A stretch of DNA of 64,000 bases from Akkermansiaceae bacterium (lineage in GTDB: Bacteria > Verrucomicrobiota > Verrucomicrobiia > Verrucomicrobiales > Akkermansiaceae). How positions within the stretch are numbered: position 1 is the stretch's first letter; each line of letters opens with the position of its first letter. The position numbers were made by a program, and so were the translations under genes. The stretch is taken from contig CAIKHZ010000019.1 of NCBI GenBank assembly GCA_903827375.1, positions 1 to 64,000 on the forward strand, read 5' to 3'. The notes beneath the pieces were generated by a model. The model did not search any database and was not told where the DNA came from. It saw only the letters and a program-made list of their open reading frames with translations. This document shows, piece after piece, positions 37,501-46,333 of the stretch.

Positions 37501-40500
37501 ACCTTGACCACCACTGGTGCGGTCGCTTCGACGGTCGTTCTGAACAGTTCGCAGTCGCTTACTTCTTTGCAGAGTGGGGCGCTGGGCAGCGCTGCCGCCA
37601 CCTTGAACCTAAATGGCAGTGGTGTGGCGCTGACGCTCAACCAGCCGGTCAACACCACTTTCGCCGGGTTGATCGCCGGCACCGGCTCTCTGGTCAAGAA
37701 TGGCGCTGGTACATTGACGCTAGCGGGCAGCAATACCTACGGCGGTGGCACCACCCTCAGCGGCGGGTCGATCACGACTGCGGGCCGCGGCCTTGGCAGC
37801 GGCGCGGTCAGTGTAGTAGCTGGGACGCTCAATATTGGTGGCATCTCGGGCCTGGCGAGTCTGTATTACAACAGCCCGCCGGTCGCAGCCAACTTCAATT
37901 CGCTCGACGCGCTGGGTGCTCATCTCGGCTCGTTGGCGGCCGCCAATCTGGTGACCAATGCCCCGACGCTCAACTTCGGTTCGAGTGGTGCAGGTTTTCC
38001 AGCCCCGTACAACAGCGGGGCCACCAACTTTGAGGGATATTTCTCAGGCATTCTCAATGTCACCACAGGGGGTGTGTACACCTTCAATACCTCGAGCGAC
38101 GACGGCAGCGTGCTGTGGGTCGATGGCAAACTGGTGGTCAACAATAACTTCTCCCAAGGCGTAACCACGCGCAGCGGTAGCATCACGCTGAGTGCCGGCG
38201 CACACACCCTGGTCACCGCATACTATCAGGGCATCGGCGGCTACGGCATGAACGCCCAGGTCAGCGGGCCGGGCACTGGGGTGATGGAGGACATCGACTC
38301 GGCCATGGCCAACGGTCTGACGGTCAATTCGGATCTTGTTGTCAATTCCCTTAGCGGAGCGGGCAGCGTGAATTTGCAGGATGGCGGCCTGATAGTCGGC
38401 TTGGACAATGTCAGCAGCGCCTTCACCGGAGCCATCTCGGCGAGCGGGAGTGTTGCGGCGGTGGCGGGCCTGACCAAATTCGGCAGCGGCACATTTTCGC
38501 TCGGCGGGGCGAACCCGTTTGGCGGCAAGGCGACGGTCAATGGCGGCATCCTTCAGCTCAATCACGCCAATGCCCTTCAAAACGCAAGCCTCCATCCTAA
38601 CCTCGGCAATGCCGTAAAATTCAGCTCTGGTCTAGGCACATGCAACGTCGGGGGGCTTGAAGCTGCTGGCAACATTGCGCTTCAAGATTTGTCGGCGGCA
38701 GCCATCACGCTGGTCGTGGGAGCCAACGCGGCGAGCACAACGTATTCAGGCATTCTCAGCGGTCCGGGCGGCCTAGCTAAAGTCGGTGCCGGAACATTGA
38801 CCCTCAGCGCCAGCAGCACATACACGGGTGGCACGAGCGTTGCTGCCGGCACGCTTGTTGCAAGCGACACGATTGCCGCAGGCGGAAGCGCCACCGGCGT
38901 GGGGCCGGTAGCGGTGAGCGGCAGCGGCACGCTGGCTGGCGGCAATGCCACTGGCACGCAGGGTTCAGTGCTCGGGGCGCTGACCGTGAACACAGGCGGC
39001 GTGGTGGCACCTGGCAATGTTGGAACAGGCATTCTAACGGTCAATGGCAACACGGTTTTCACCAGCGGTGCCAAGCTGCAAATTAGAATCAACGGAGCGG
39101 TGGCGGGCAGCGGTTACGATCAAATCAAAGCCAACGGCAGTGTGAATCTCGGCGGCTCCACCCTCTCGCTTGCCGGCAGTTTGGTTCCCGTTGTGGGACA
39201 AGCATTTACCCTTGTGGCCAACGACAGCAGCGATCCTGTTAGCGGCACTTTCAACGGCCTAGCCGAGGGGGCTGTCTTTCTCTTTAATGGGATCCCCCTG
39301 GCGATCACTTACGTCGGCGGCACGGGCAATGACGTCGTGCTCACGCCGCTGACGGTGACCAGCATCGCGGATGACGGCAGCAGCGGCACGCTGCGCCAGA
39401 TCATCAGCGCGGCCCCGGCTGGCAGTTCCATCTTGCTGGATCCCGCCCTTGACGGCAATACCATCACGCTCACCTCCGGCGAGCTGCTCATCAGCAGGAA
39501 CCTCACCATCGATGCTTCCACTCTGCCCAATGGATTGACGATTTCAGGGCACAACGCCTCACGGGTCTTCAATATTGCCGCCGGCACGGTGAACTTGTCC
39601 TGCCTAACGATCACCGGAGGCAATTCATTCAACGGCACGGGAGCTGGGATCGAGAATGCAGGCACCCTCAACATCAGCCGTTGCACTGTGGTTGGCAACA
39701 CCACCGGCGGCGGGAATTTGGGCGGGGGAATCAATAACGACAATATTCTTAACGTGACCAACTGCACGATTGCCAACAACATCGCTGGTTACGGCGGCGG
39801 CATTTGCAGCTATACCGGGACCCAGCTTGCAATCTCACAATCGACGATCTGCGGCAATGTGGCACTTGCAGGCGGCGGGGGCTTGCTTGCCGGTGGCACG
39901 GCGGCTGCCATTTCGGGCACGATTGTCGCGCGGAATAGCTCACCCATCGGGCCCGACATTTGGCGGCAAAGTGGGCCCCTGACCCCCGGCGGCGTCAACC
40001 TCATCGGCGACAATAGCACCGTCCCGAGTCAGTTTGCCACCGGTCCATTCGCTGGCACCACCGCCAGTCCCCTCGACCCGCAGCTCTACCCGCTGGCCAA
40101 CTACGGCGGACCGACGCAGACCATGCCTCCGCGGTTTGGCAGTGCGGCCATCGATCCGGCGGGTGGGGCCACCACGTCAACATTAACAACCGACCAACGC
40201 GGGTTCACGCGGTTAGTCGATGGCGATGCGGCCGGCACGGCCATCGTGGACATTGGGGCGGTGGAAGCCGGTCCGATTCTCACGGTTGCCGTGACTGACG
40301 CCGGGCTGCGGGCAGCCATCGCCGCAGCGGTCATTCCCGGCCAGCGATTGCGCTTTGCCGCTGGCGGCACGATCAGTCTCAGCGGTGGGCAATTGGCGAT
40401 TCCTGCTGGCCGAACCCTGGTGATTGAAGGCTCGGGATTGACCAGTGGGATGACGCTTTCGGGCAATAATGCGGCGCGGGTGTTCAATATCCCGAGCACT

Positions 40501-43500
40501 TCCAACCTGACTCTGGACTGCCTGACGGTGGGCAGTGGCAATCCAGGCAACAACCCCGGCGGCGGCATTCTCAACGCCGGGACGCTCAACCTTGTCAACT
40601 CGACCGTGGCTGGCAACTCCACAGCAGCCGATGGCGGCGGCATCGCCAATACCGGAACCTTGAGTGCCAGCAGCTCCACCCTAACGGGCAACACCGCGGC
40701 CGGTAATGGCGGCGGCTTGTCCAATACCGGCAGCGCCACCCTGCGCAGCACCACGATTTCCGCCAATACTGTCACCAGTGGTGTCGGCGGCGGGATCTAT
40801 TCCAGGCTCACTCTGGCCTTGGAAAACTCGCTTGTGGCGGGCAATGCTGGAAGTTCCCCGGATCTGAATGCCAGCGGCAGCGTCACCCCTACAGGCGTCA
40901 ACCTGCTGGCCGATCTAACTGGCTCCGGGCTGTCGGCGGGGTCCGCTGTGCGAGTTGGCTACCCTTTGCTCGGTGGGTTGGCCGACAACGGCGGCCTGAC
41001 CAAGACCATGGCGTTTCCGGGCAACAGCCCTGCGGTGGGTGCCGGCGCGGCAAGCGCCAACACGCCAACCACGGACCAGCGGGGTTATCCGCGGTTTAGC
41101 GGCAGCGGCATGGACATCGGGGCCTACGAGTCTGGAGCCACGTTGTTTACTTCGGCGGGTCTGACGATTTCCGCGCGGGTGCCCGTCGCCAATGCCGCCG
41201 GAGCGGTGACCTTTGAAATTTCCACTGACAGGAGTTTTCTGAACACCAGCAGCACTCTGGCCGGCATCGGCAGCCCTGGCTTTGCCGACGGTGTCGGCGC
41301 GCAGCTTGCCTACCCATCCGGCGTGGCTCGGGATGCGTCCGGCAATATCTTCGTCGCCGATACCGCCAATCACCTGATTCGCATGCTGACCCCGGCCGGA
41401 GTGGTCAGCACCATCGCCGGCACCGTGAGCGGCAGCAGCGGGATCTTTGGCTTCGCCGACGGCGCGGGCCCCAGCTCCAAATTTTTCTTCCCGGCCGCAG
41501 TGGCGGTCGGGCCCGGCGATGGCAACGTGTATGTGGCGGATACCTTCAACCACCGCATCCGCAAGCTCACCCGGCCGGCCCTCAGCGGCCAGTCGTGGAC
41601 GGTCACCACGCTAGCGGGCTCCGGCACGGCAGGATTCCTCAACGGCTCTGGCTCCGTCGCCCGCTTCAGCCATCCGCAAGGCTTGGTGCTGGATGTCGTC
41701 GGCAACGTGTATGTGGCGGACTCCGGCAATCATCGCATCCGCCAAATCACCCCAGCGGGTGGGGTTAGCACCTACTGCGGCAGCGGCGTGGCTGGCGGAG
41801 CTTTTGTCACTGCGGGCGGAGTGACGATTGGAACGACTACCCTCGGCTCATCCATCGTGGCTTGGTCTTCCGGGGGGAGCGCGACTCCGGTAGCAGGGAT
41901 GGCCATTTCTGGTGCTGGCATCGCTGCGGGGACCAAAATCACGAGTGTTGGGATTGCGAGTCTGACGCTTGACACCCCGGCGATGGGCAGCGCGTCCAGC
42001 TCAGCGCTGACGCTCTGCGAAGGCGATAGCACGTCCGCGCAGTTCAATGCACCCATTGGCGTTGGCTTCGATAACAGCGGAAATCTGCTAGTGGCCGATC
42101 GCGACAATCATCGCATCCGCCGGATCGACCCGGTGTCGGTAACGGTGAGTACGCTCGCCGGCAGCGGGGTGAGCGGGTATGCCGATGGCACCGGGTTGGT
42201 GGCGCAATTCAAATCACCCGTGGCCGTGGCCGTGGATGCGCAGAACAATTGTTATGTCTCCGACGAGGCCGACAACCGAATCCGCCGGGTGAGCATTCCC
42301 GGCGCTGTCGTCACTACGGTGATTGGCACGGGAGTTGCGGGTTATGCCAATGGCAACATCGCGGTGGCGCAGTTCAAGAGTCCTGCGGGCCTGCTGGTGG
42401 ATGGCAATGGCAACTTGGTGGTGGCCGACACGCAGAACCACGCGGTGCGCCGGGTGATCGTCAAGCCGATCACAGTGAGTGCGCTTGCCGGGTCGTCCAA
42501 TACCACCGGAGTGGCGTTCAGCGCGCTGCTCGACGCGGCGGCCCTTGGGCTGACCAGCGGGACGCAATACTTTTTCCGCTGGGCGGCGTCTGACCAAGTC
42601 ACCAAACAAACGCTTTCCGGGATCATCGGGCAGAATTTCACGCTGGTGGACGCGCCTGTGGTGGCCACGGTGGCGGCGGATAACCTGACGCCGATCGGGG
42701 CGAGGCTCAACGGCACCGTCGATCCAAAGGGCGGCTTCACCTCGGCAGTTTTTGAGTACTCAACCGATCCGGGGATGGCCGGCCCGTTGACGCCTGCGAC
42801 CTTGGCGTCCGTCGGCTTTGCCAAGCCCGAGGGTGTGGTCGTCGTCAATGGCATTGCCTATGTTGCGGATTCCAGCGCTTGCCGGATTCTGCAGGTTGAC
42901 ACAATCAGCGGTGTTGTGAGTTCCTTTGCCGGATCGGCGGTGGGTTTTGGCAACGGCAGCGGCGCCGTTGCAATGTTTGACCACCCGACGGGTCTGGCGG
43001 CGGATGCCAGTGGCAACCTCTACGTGGCCGACAAATACAATCATGTGATCCGGAAAATCACCCACGGCGGGGTAGTCAGCACCTATGCCGGATCGGGCCT
43101 GGCCGGTTTCGTCAACGCGACGGCAGGCAACGCTTTGACGGCTAGGTTTTTGTTTCCGAGTGGGGTGGCAGTGGATTCCGGCGGCAACGTGTATGTGGCC
43201 GATTCCGGCAACCATTGCATCCGCAAAATCTCCGCCTCGGGGGCTGTCTCGACGCTTGCCGGTGCGGGCGGAGCTGGATTCTCCGACGGACCGGCGGCGT
43301 CCGCGCAATTCAATGCGCCACTCGCCGTGGCGGCGGCCGGCGGTCAGGTGTATGTGGCTGATACCGGCAACCACGCGATCCGTGTGATCGCGGCGGACGG
43401 CAGCGTGTTCACTCTAGCAGGCAACGGCAGCTCCGGGTTCTTCGACGGAGCGGGCGGGAGTGCCCAGTTTGCCTCTCCCACGGGGATCGCCGTCGATGGC

Positions 43501-46314
43501 AGCGGCATCGCCTACGTCGCTGACCGCAACAACCATCGGATCCGCCGCATTGATTCAGCCGGGCAGGTGAGTTCGCTGGCGGGTTCCGGCATCGCGGGGC
43601 TGGCGAATTTCCCGGCATCGGCCCTGTATCCTGCCACCAGCGCCCGTTTCAACCTGCCTGTGGGCATTGCCTTGGCGTCGGACGGCAGTGTGTTCGTCAC
43701 CGAGGAGGGCAATTTGGATGTGCGGACGCTGGTGCGGGCTGCCGTGCCCACGATTGCCATGGGCCTTGTGAATCCGCCGCAAGCCGCACCCGGTTTGGCG
43801 ATTCAGTCGTCGGCCCTGCAATCGTTGTATCCGCAGACCCCCTATTACTTTCGGGTGAAGGCCACCAACGACCGCGGGACGGCGAGCGGTATCGTTTTGA
43901 GTTTTACGACACCGCTGCAACAAATCTTGGTCCACGATGGGGCCAGCACGGCGGCGGCGGTGCTCTCGGACGGGCAGACTCTGGAGTTTGGTGGCACGCC
44001 GTTTAACATGCCGGTGACGCGGGCTGTGACCCTCGAAAACACTGGCAACTACGTGCTGACGATTCAAAATGTGCAGTTTGTTGCGGGTTCGGGTGTGTTG
44101 GCTGCGTGGACGCTGGTCAACCCGGTTGCAGCCAACTCCGCCGTGCCGCCCGGAGGGTCGGCCACCTTCAGCGTGCAGATCCAGAATGCCAGCGCCGGTT
44201 CCTTCGGTTTGGATTTGGCAGTGACCAGCAGCGACGTTCATTCGCCCAGCCTCACGTATCATCTGCATGGCACCGTGCTGGCCCCGCCCACGCTCGCGGC
44301 AGTGACCGCCATGGCCAGTGGCACGACTGTGGCGCTCGGGGCCACGGTGAATCCTAACGGCAGCGACACCAAGATGTGGTTTGAGATTTCCCCCGATCCC
44401 CAGTTCAGCGGCGTCTGGGTCAGCACTCTGGCGGGTTCGACCCCTGGCTACGCCGAGGGCATCGGCACTGCGGCGCAGTTCAGGCTGCCGGCCGGCCTTG
44501 CCGCCGATGCGCTTGGCAATGTGTACGTCGCCGACCCATCGGAGCACCGCATCCGCAAGGTCGCCCCGGATGGGGCCAGCAGCACCGTCGCCGGCACCGG
44601 TGTGGCGGGCTTTGTCAACGGTAGCTCTAACGACGCCACCTCGCCAGCCCGATTCAATGCGCCCGCTGGTCTGGCGATCGCTGCGGATGGCACCTTGTTC
44701 GTGACTGACTCGCAAAACCACTGCATCCGCGCCGTTTCGGCCACAGGCACCGTCACCACCTTCAGCGGCTTCGGCTCGGCGGGATTCACTGATGGTGCGG
44801 GCACCGGCGCGCGTTTCAACACCCCGCTGGGAATGGCCATCGATGCGGCCGGCAACCTCTACGTGGCCGATTCCCTCAACCACCGCATACGCAAAGTAGC
44901 GCCGGACGGCAGCGTCAGCACGCTGGCTGGCACAGGAGCTCCCGGATCGCTCGACGGGGTGGCCAATGCCGCGCAATTCAATTCGCCGTCTGCCATTGCC
45001 GTCAGCGCCACTGGGATCGTCTATGTGACAGAGGCCGGCAAGCACTCGGTCCGCCGGATCCAAACCAACGGCACAAACGTGGTGGTGGATACGTTTGTCG
45101 GTTCCGCAGCGACGGCAGGCTCCGGCAATGGTACAGGCACTGCCGCGACATTCTCCTCACCGGCCGGGCTCGGGGTTGATGCCTCCGGCAACCTATACGT
45201 CGCGGACACCGGCAACCACCGCATTCGAAAAATCACCGCTGCAGGCGTGGTGACCACCTATGCCGGCGCTGGGGTCCAAGGCTTGCTAGACGGGTTCGGA
45301 ACGGCGGCCAAATTCGATAGCCCGGTCTCTTTGGCGGTGAGTTCAGCGGGCGCGGTGTGGGTTGGAGAAATCACTCATGCGACCGTTCGCGGCATCGTTT
45401 CAACCAGCGTGCTGTCGCCAGTGATCACCGGTCTCACCGGGAGTGTGGGGCTTCCCGTGTCCACGGCGATCAGCGGGCTGGATCCTGCGACAACCTACTA
45501 CTTCCGGGGTTTCGCCAGCAATAGTGGCGGGACCACCAGCAGCGGTTCCCTCGCCACCCCGGGATTCATCATTGCGCCGACGATTGCCGTCGAGGAGCCG
45601 CTCGGCAAGCCGATCCTCCAGGGTGGAGTGGCGGAATACGACCCGGTGGCCGTCGGCTCGGATGCCAGCCTGACGTTCACAATCAGCAACCTTGGCAACG
45701 CTGATCTAACGGGCTTGGCTGCGCTCATTGACGGTGTCAATGCGGCGGACTTTACGGTGACTGCGATGCCCGAGGCCGTGGTGCCCGGTCCGGTCGGCAC
45801 CACCACCCTAATTGTACGCTTTGCCCCGTCCACTGCTGGCAGTCGGACAGCGGTGCTGCATTTGGCGAGCAACGACGCCAGCCACAACCCGTTCAACATC
45901 ACGCTGACTGGCACCGCAACCGGCGGTTCGCCGTTCCAAGCGTGGCAGGTGGCCAAGTTCGGCGGCAACGCGGGCAATCCACTCATCGCCGGTGCGCTCG
46001 CCAATCCCGCTGGCGACGGAGTGAGTAACCTGCTGAAATATGCGTTCGGCATGAATCCGATGGTTCCCTCGCCAAGTGGCCTGCCTGTGCTTGGCCCCAA
46101 TGGCAGCGCGCTCAGCATCACCTACACCCAGATGCTGGCTGCGACCGACGTGATCTACAGCGTCGAGTGGTCAAGCGATTTGATCACCTGGAGCCCGGCG
46201 GGAGTGACTGCGCAGGTTCTCACCAGCACGGCCACCACTCAGCAGATACGCGCCTCGGCACCAGTGGATGGGGCCAAGGCGAAATTTATCCGTCTCAATC
46301 TGACCCTTCCGTAA
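34600..46314 (+). CDS. Giant (3904 aa) secreted multidomain protein: autotransporter-associated beta-strand repeats, PA14-like, beta-helix/Pmp-like, NHL repeats, ASPM/SPD-2/Hydin-like domains
   Basis: Signal peptide MKIRLSTFHRRAAGVLVASLLGLSLGRERVLA; repeated GxGTLTLxGxNTYxGGTT; PA14-like YFSGILNVTTGGVYTFNTSSDDGSVLWVDGKLVVNN; many FxxPxGxAVDxxGNxYVADxxNHxIRKI repeats. Confidence 0.9.
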   Translation: MKIRLSTFHRRAAGVLVASLLGLSLGRERVLADFSGAFAPGNFQLSGGTLNNNAPVSIQLNGSVPIGPASYAVRFLRAAPANGRVAFNWSYGTSSSSQNQFGYEQNGSLFQVTNNGSASQNGATVFPVAAGGQMGFWLNGSTSTFLGSTSASAAISNFLFSTSVYWKGNTNGSWAGTNWTLDQGGTIFTAVPDAPMDVVFSAAGAANKATTLGQDFTIRNLTVQDGTAVSIGTTNVLTVTGTTSVGSGSLALQGVCNSAAHNVAGGAILELNVASGTRDYATTSFSGGGTLRKTGSGTAQWGAGVATFALGTGGLIDVQAGQMTGGSNANDVWTNNLADLNVASGAVFNGVESNVRVDVLTGSGSIKSGYPGAGYVNFTFGVDNGSGTFGGVLADSGGVGNFVKTGTGTQTLTHANTYSGTTTIAAGTIAAGVANALPNGTTLTIGQVAASSSGTFDTGGFAHTLSGLTIYAQNSGSTVAVVGSGALGLAGDLSLLDTTANAGNCFGATIAAASGGVLDLGGALRNIVIAGQNNGSTPGDLTINAIVANGGINFTGKPSSAASTSLTGMTLGASAPNTYAMGTTVNAGTLNVGATTTLGAATGSLTMTTTGAVASAVILNSDQTIGSLATGALGTGSATVTLNAGTLTVNQVANTTYAGVITGVGAFLKSGSGMLTLSSVNTYAGTTTIAAGSIAAGIANALPNGTALTIGQAAAASSGTFDTGGFAHTLSGLTIYAQNSGSTVAAVGSGTLRLAGDLNLLDTTANAGNLFGATISAASGGVLDLGGALRNITIAGQNKGSTPGDLTINAIVTNGGINFTGKPSSVASASLTGMTLGASAPNTYAMGTIVNAGTLNVGATTTLGAATGSVTLNSTGAVASAVILNSDQTIGSLATGALGTGSATVTLNAGTLTVNQATNTTYAGVINGSGALFKTGAGALTLTGVNAYTGGTTVAGGTLNGAAPGPLTLTTTGAVASTVVLNSSQSLTSLQSGALGSAAATLNLNGSGVALTLNQPVNTTFAGLIAGTGSLVKNGAGTLTLAGSNTYGGGTTLSGGSITTAGRGLGSGAVSVVAGTLNIGGISGLASLYYNSPPVAANFNSLDALGAHLGSLAAANLVTNAPTLNFGSSGAGFPAPYNSGATNFEGYFSGILNVTTGGVYTFNTSSDDGSVLWVDGKLVVNNNFSQGVTTRSGSITLSAGAHTLVTAYYQGIGGYGMNAQVSGPGTGVMEDIDSAMANGLTVNSDLVVNSLSGAGSVNLQDGGLIVGLDNVSSAFTGAISASGSVAAVAGLTKFGSGTFSLGGANPFGGKATVNGGILQLNHANALQNASLHPNLGNAVKFSSGLGTCNVGGLEAAGNIALQDLSAAAITLVVGANAASTTYSGILSGPGGLAKVGAGTLTLSASSTYTGGTSVAAGTLVASDTIAAGGSATGVGPVAVSGSGTLAGGNATGTQGSVLGALTVNTGGVVAPGNVGTGILTVNGNTVFTSGAKLQIRINGAVAGSGYDQIKANGSVNLGGSTLSLAGSLVPVVGQAFTLVANDSSDPVSGTFNGLAEGAVFLFNGIPLAITYVGGTGNDVVLTPLTVTSIADDGSSGTLRQIISAAPAGSSILLDPALDGNTITLTSGELLISRNLTIDASTLPNGLTISGHNASRVFNIAAGTVNLSCLTITGGNSFNGTGAGIENAGTLNISRCTVVGNTTGGGNLGGGINNDNILNVTNCTIANNIAGYGGGICSYTGTQLAISQSTICGNVALAGGGGLLAGGTAAAISGTIVARNSSPIGPDIWRQSGPLTPGGVNLIGDNSTVPSQFATGPFAGTTASPLDPQLYPLANYGGPTQTMPPRFGSAAIDPAGGATTSTLTTDQRGFTRLVDGDAAGTAIVDIGAVEAGPILTVAVTDAGLRAAIAAAVIPGQRLRFAAGGTISLSGGQLAIPAGRTLVIEGSGLTSGMTLSGNNAARVFNIPSTSNLTLDCLTVGSGNPGNNPGGGILNAGTLNLVNSTVAGNSTAADGGGIANTGTLSASSSTLTGNTAAGNGGGLSNTGSATLRSTTISANTVTSGVGGGIYSRLTLALENSLVAGNAGSSPDLNASGSVTPTGVNLLADLTGSGLSAGSAVRVGYPLLGGLADNGGLTKTMAFPGNSPAVGAGAASANTPTTDQRGYPRFSGSGMDIGAYESGATLFTSAGLTISARVPVANAAGAVTFEISTDRSFLNTSSTLAGIGSPGFADGVGAQLAYPSGVARDASGNIFVADTANHLIRMLTPAGVVSTIAGTVSGSSGIFGFADGAGPSSKFFFPAAVAVGPGDGNVYVADTFNHRIRKLTRPALSGQSWTVTTLAGSGTAGFLNGSGSVARFSHPQGLVLDVVGNVYVADSGNHRIRQITPAGGVSTYCGSGVAGGAFVTAGGVTIGTTTLGSSIVAWSSGGSATPVAGMAISGAGIAAGTKITSVGIASLTLDTPAMGSASSSALTLCEGDSTSAQFNAPIGVGFDNSGNLLVADRDNHRIRRIDPVSVTVSTLAGSGVSGYADGTGLVAQFKSPVAVAVDAQNNCYVSDEADNRIRRVSIPGAVVTTVIGTGVAGYANGNIAVAQFKSPAGLLVDGNGNLVVADTQNHAVRRVIVKPITVSALAGSSNTTGVAFSALLDAAALGLTSGTQYFFRWAASDQVTKQTLSGIIGQNFTLVDAPVVATVAADNLTPIGARLNGTVDPKGGFTSAVFEYSTDPGMAGPLTPATLASVGFAKPEGVVVVNGIAYVADSSACRILQVDTISGVVSSFAGSAVGFGNGSGAVAMFDHPTGLAADASGNLYVADKYNHVIRKITHGGVVSTYAGSGLAGFVNATAGNALTARFLFPSGVAVDSGGNVYVADSGNHCIRKISASGAVSTLAGAGGAGFSDGPAASAQFNAPLAVAAAGGQVYVADTGNHAIRVIAADGSVFTLAGNGSSGFFDGAGGSAQFASPTGIAVDGSGIAYVADRNNHRIRRIDSAGQVSSLAGSGIAGLANFPASALYPATSARFNLPVGIALASDGSVFVTEEGNLDVRTLVRAAVPTIAMGLVNPPQAAPGLAIQSSALQSLYPQTPYYFRVKATNDRGTASGIVLSFTTPLQQILVHDGASTAAAVLSDGQTLEFGGTPFNMPVTRAVTLENTGNYVLTIQNVQFVAGSGVLAAWTLVNPVAANSAVPPGGSATFSVQIQNASAGSFGLDLAVTSSDVHSPSLTYHLHGTVLAPPTLAAVTAMASGTTVALGATVNPNGSDTKMWFEISPDPQFSGVWVSTLAGSTPGYAEGIGTAAQFRLPAGLAADALGNVYVADPSEHRIRKVAPDGASSTVAGTGVAGFVNGSSNDATSPARFNAPAGLAIAADGTLFVTDSQNHCIRAVSATGTVTTFSGFGSAGFTDGAGTGARFNTPLGMAIDAAGNLYVADSLNHRIRKVAPDGSVSTLAGTGAPGSLDGVANAAQFNSPSAIAVSATGIVYVTEAGKHSVRRIQTNGTNVVVDTFVGSAATAGSGNGTGTAATFSSPAGLGVDASGNLYVADTGNHRIRKITAAGVVTTYAGAGVQGLLDGFGTAAKFDSPVSLAVSSAGAVWVGEITHATVRGIVSTSVLSPVITGLTGSVGLPVSTAISGLDPATTYYFRGFASNSGGTTSSGSLATPGFIIAPTIAVEEPLGKPILQGGVAEYDPVAVGSDASLTFTISNLGNADLTGLAALIDGVNAADFTVTAMPEAVVPGPVGTTTLIVRFAPSTAGSRTAVLHLASNDASHNPFNITLTGTATGGSPFQAWQVAKFGGNAGNPLIAGALANPAGDGVSNLLKYAFGMNPMVPSPSGLPVLGPNGSALSITYTQMLAATDVIYSVEWSSDLITWSPAGVTAQVLTSTATTQQIRASAPVDGAKAKFIRLNLTLP
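35845..37434 (+). repeat. In-frame tandem duplication, two units of 795 bp (265 aa)
   Basis: Units 35845-36639 and 36640-37434 align by eye at the DNA level over their lengths; unit junctions AACACCTAT / AACACCTAT / AATGCCTAC. Confidence 0.85.
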
Positions 46315-46333
46315 TTCCGACCCACTCATCACC

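Noticed and set aside
43555-45063. 502-aa minus-strand ORF opposite the giant NHL gene (and other long antisense ORFs at 48605-49615, 51173-51958, 57365-58432, 60584-61732, 61921-63054)
   Set aside because: Shadow ORFs of GC-rich repeat-bearing genes; compositions biased, no recognizable domains, and the plus-strand genes are well supported.
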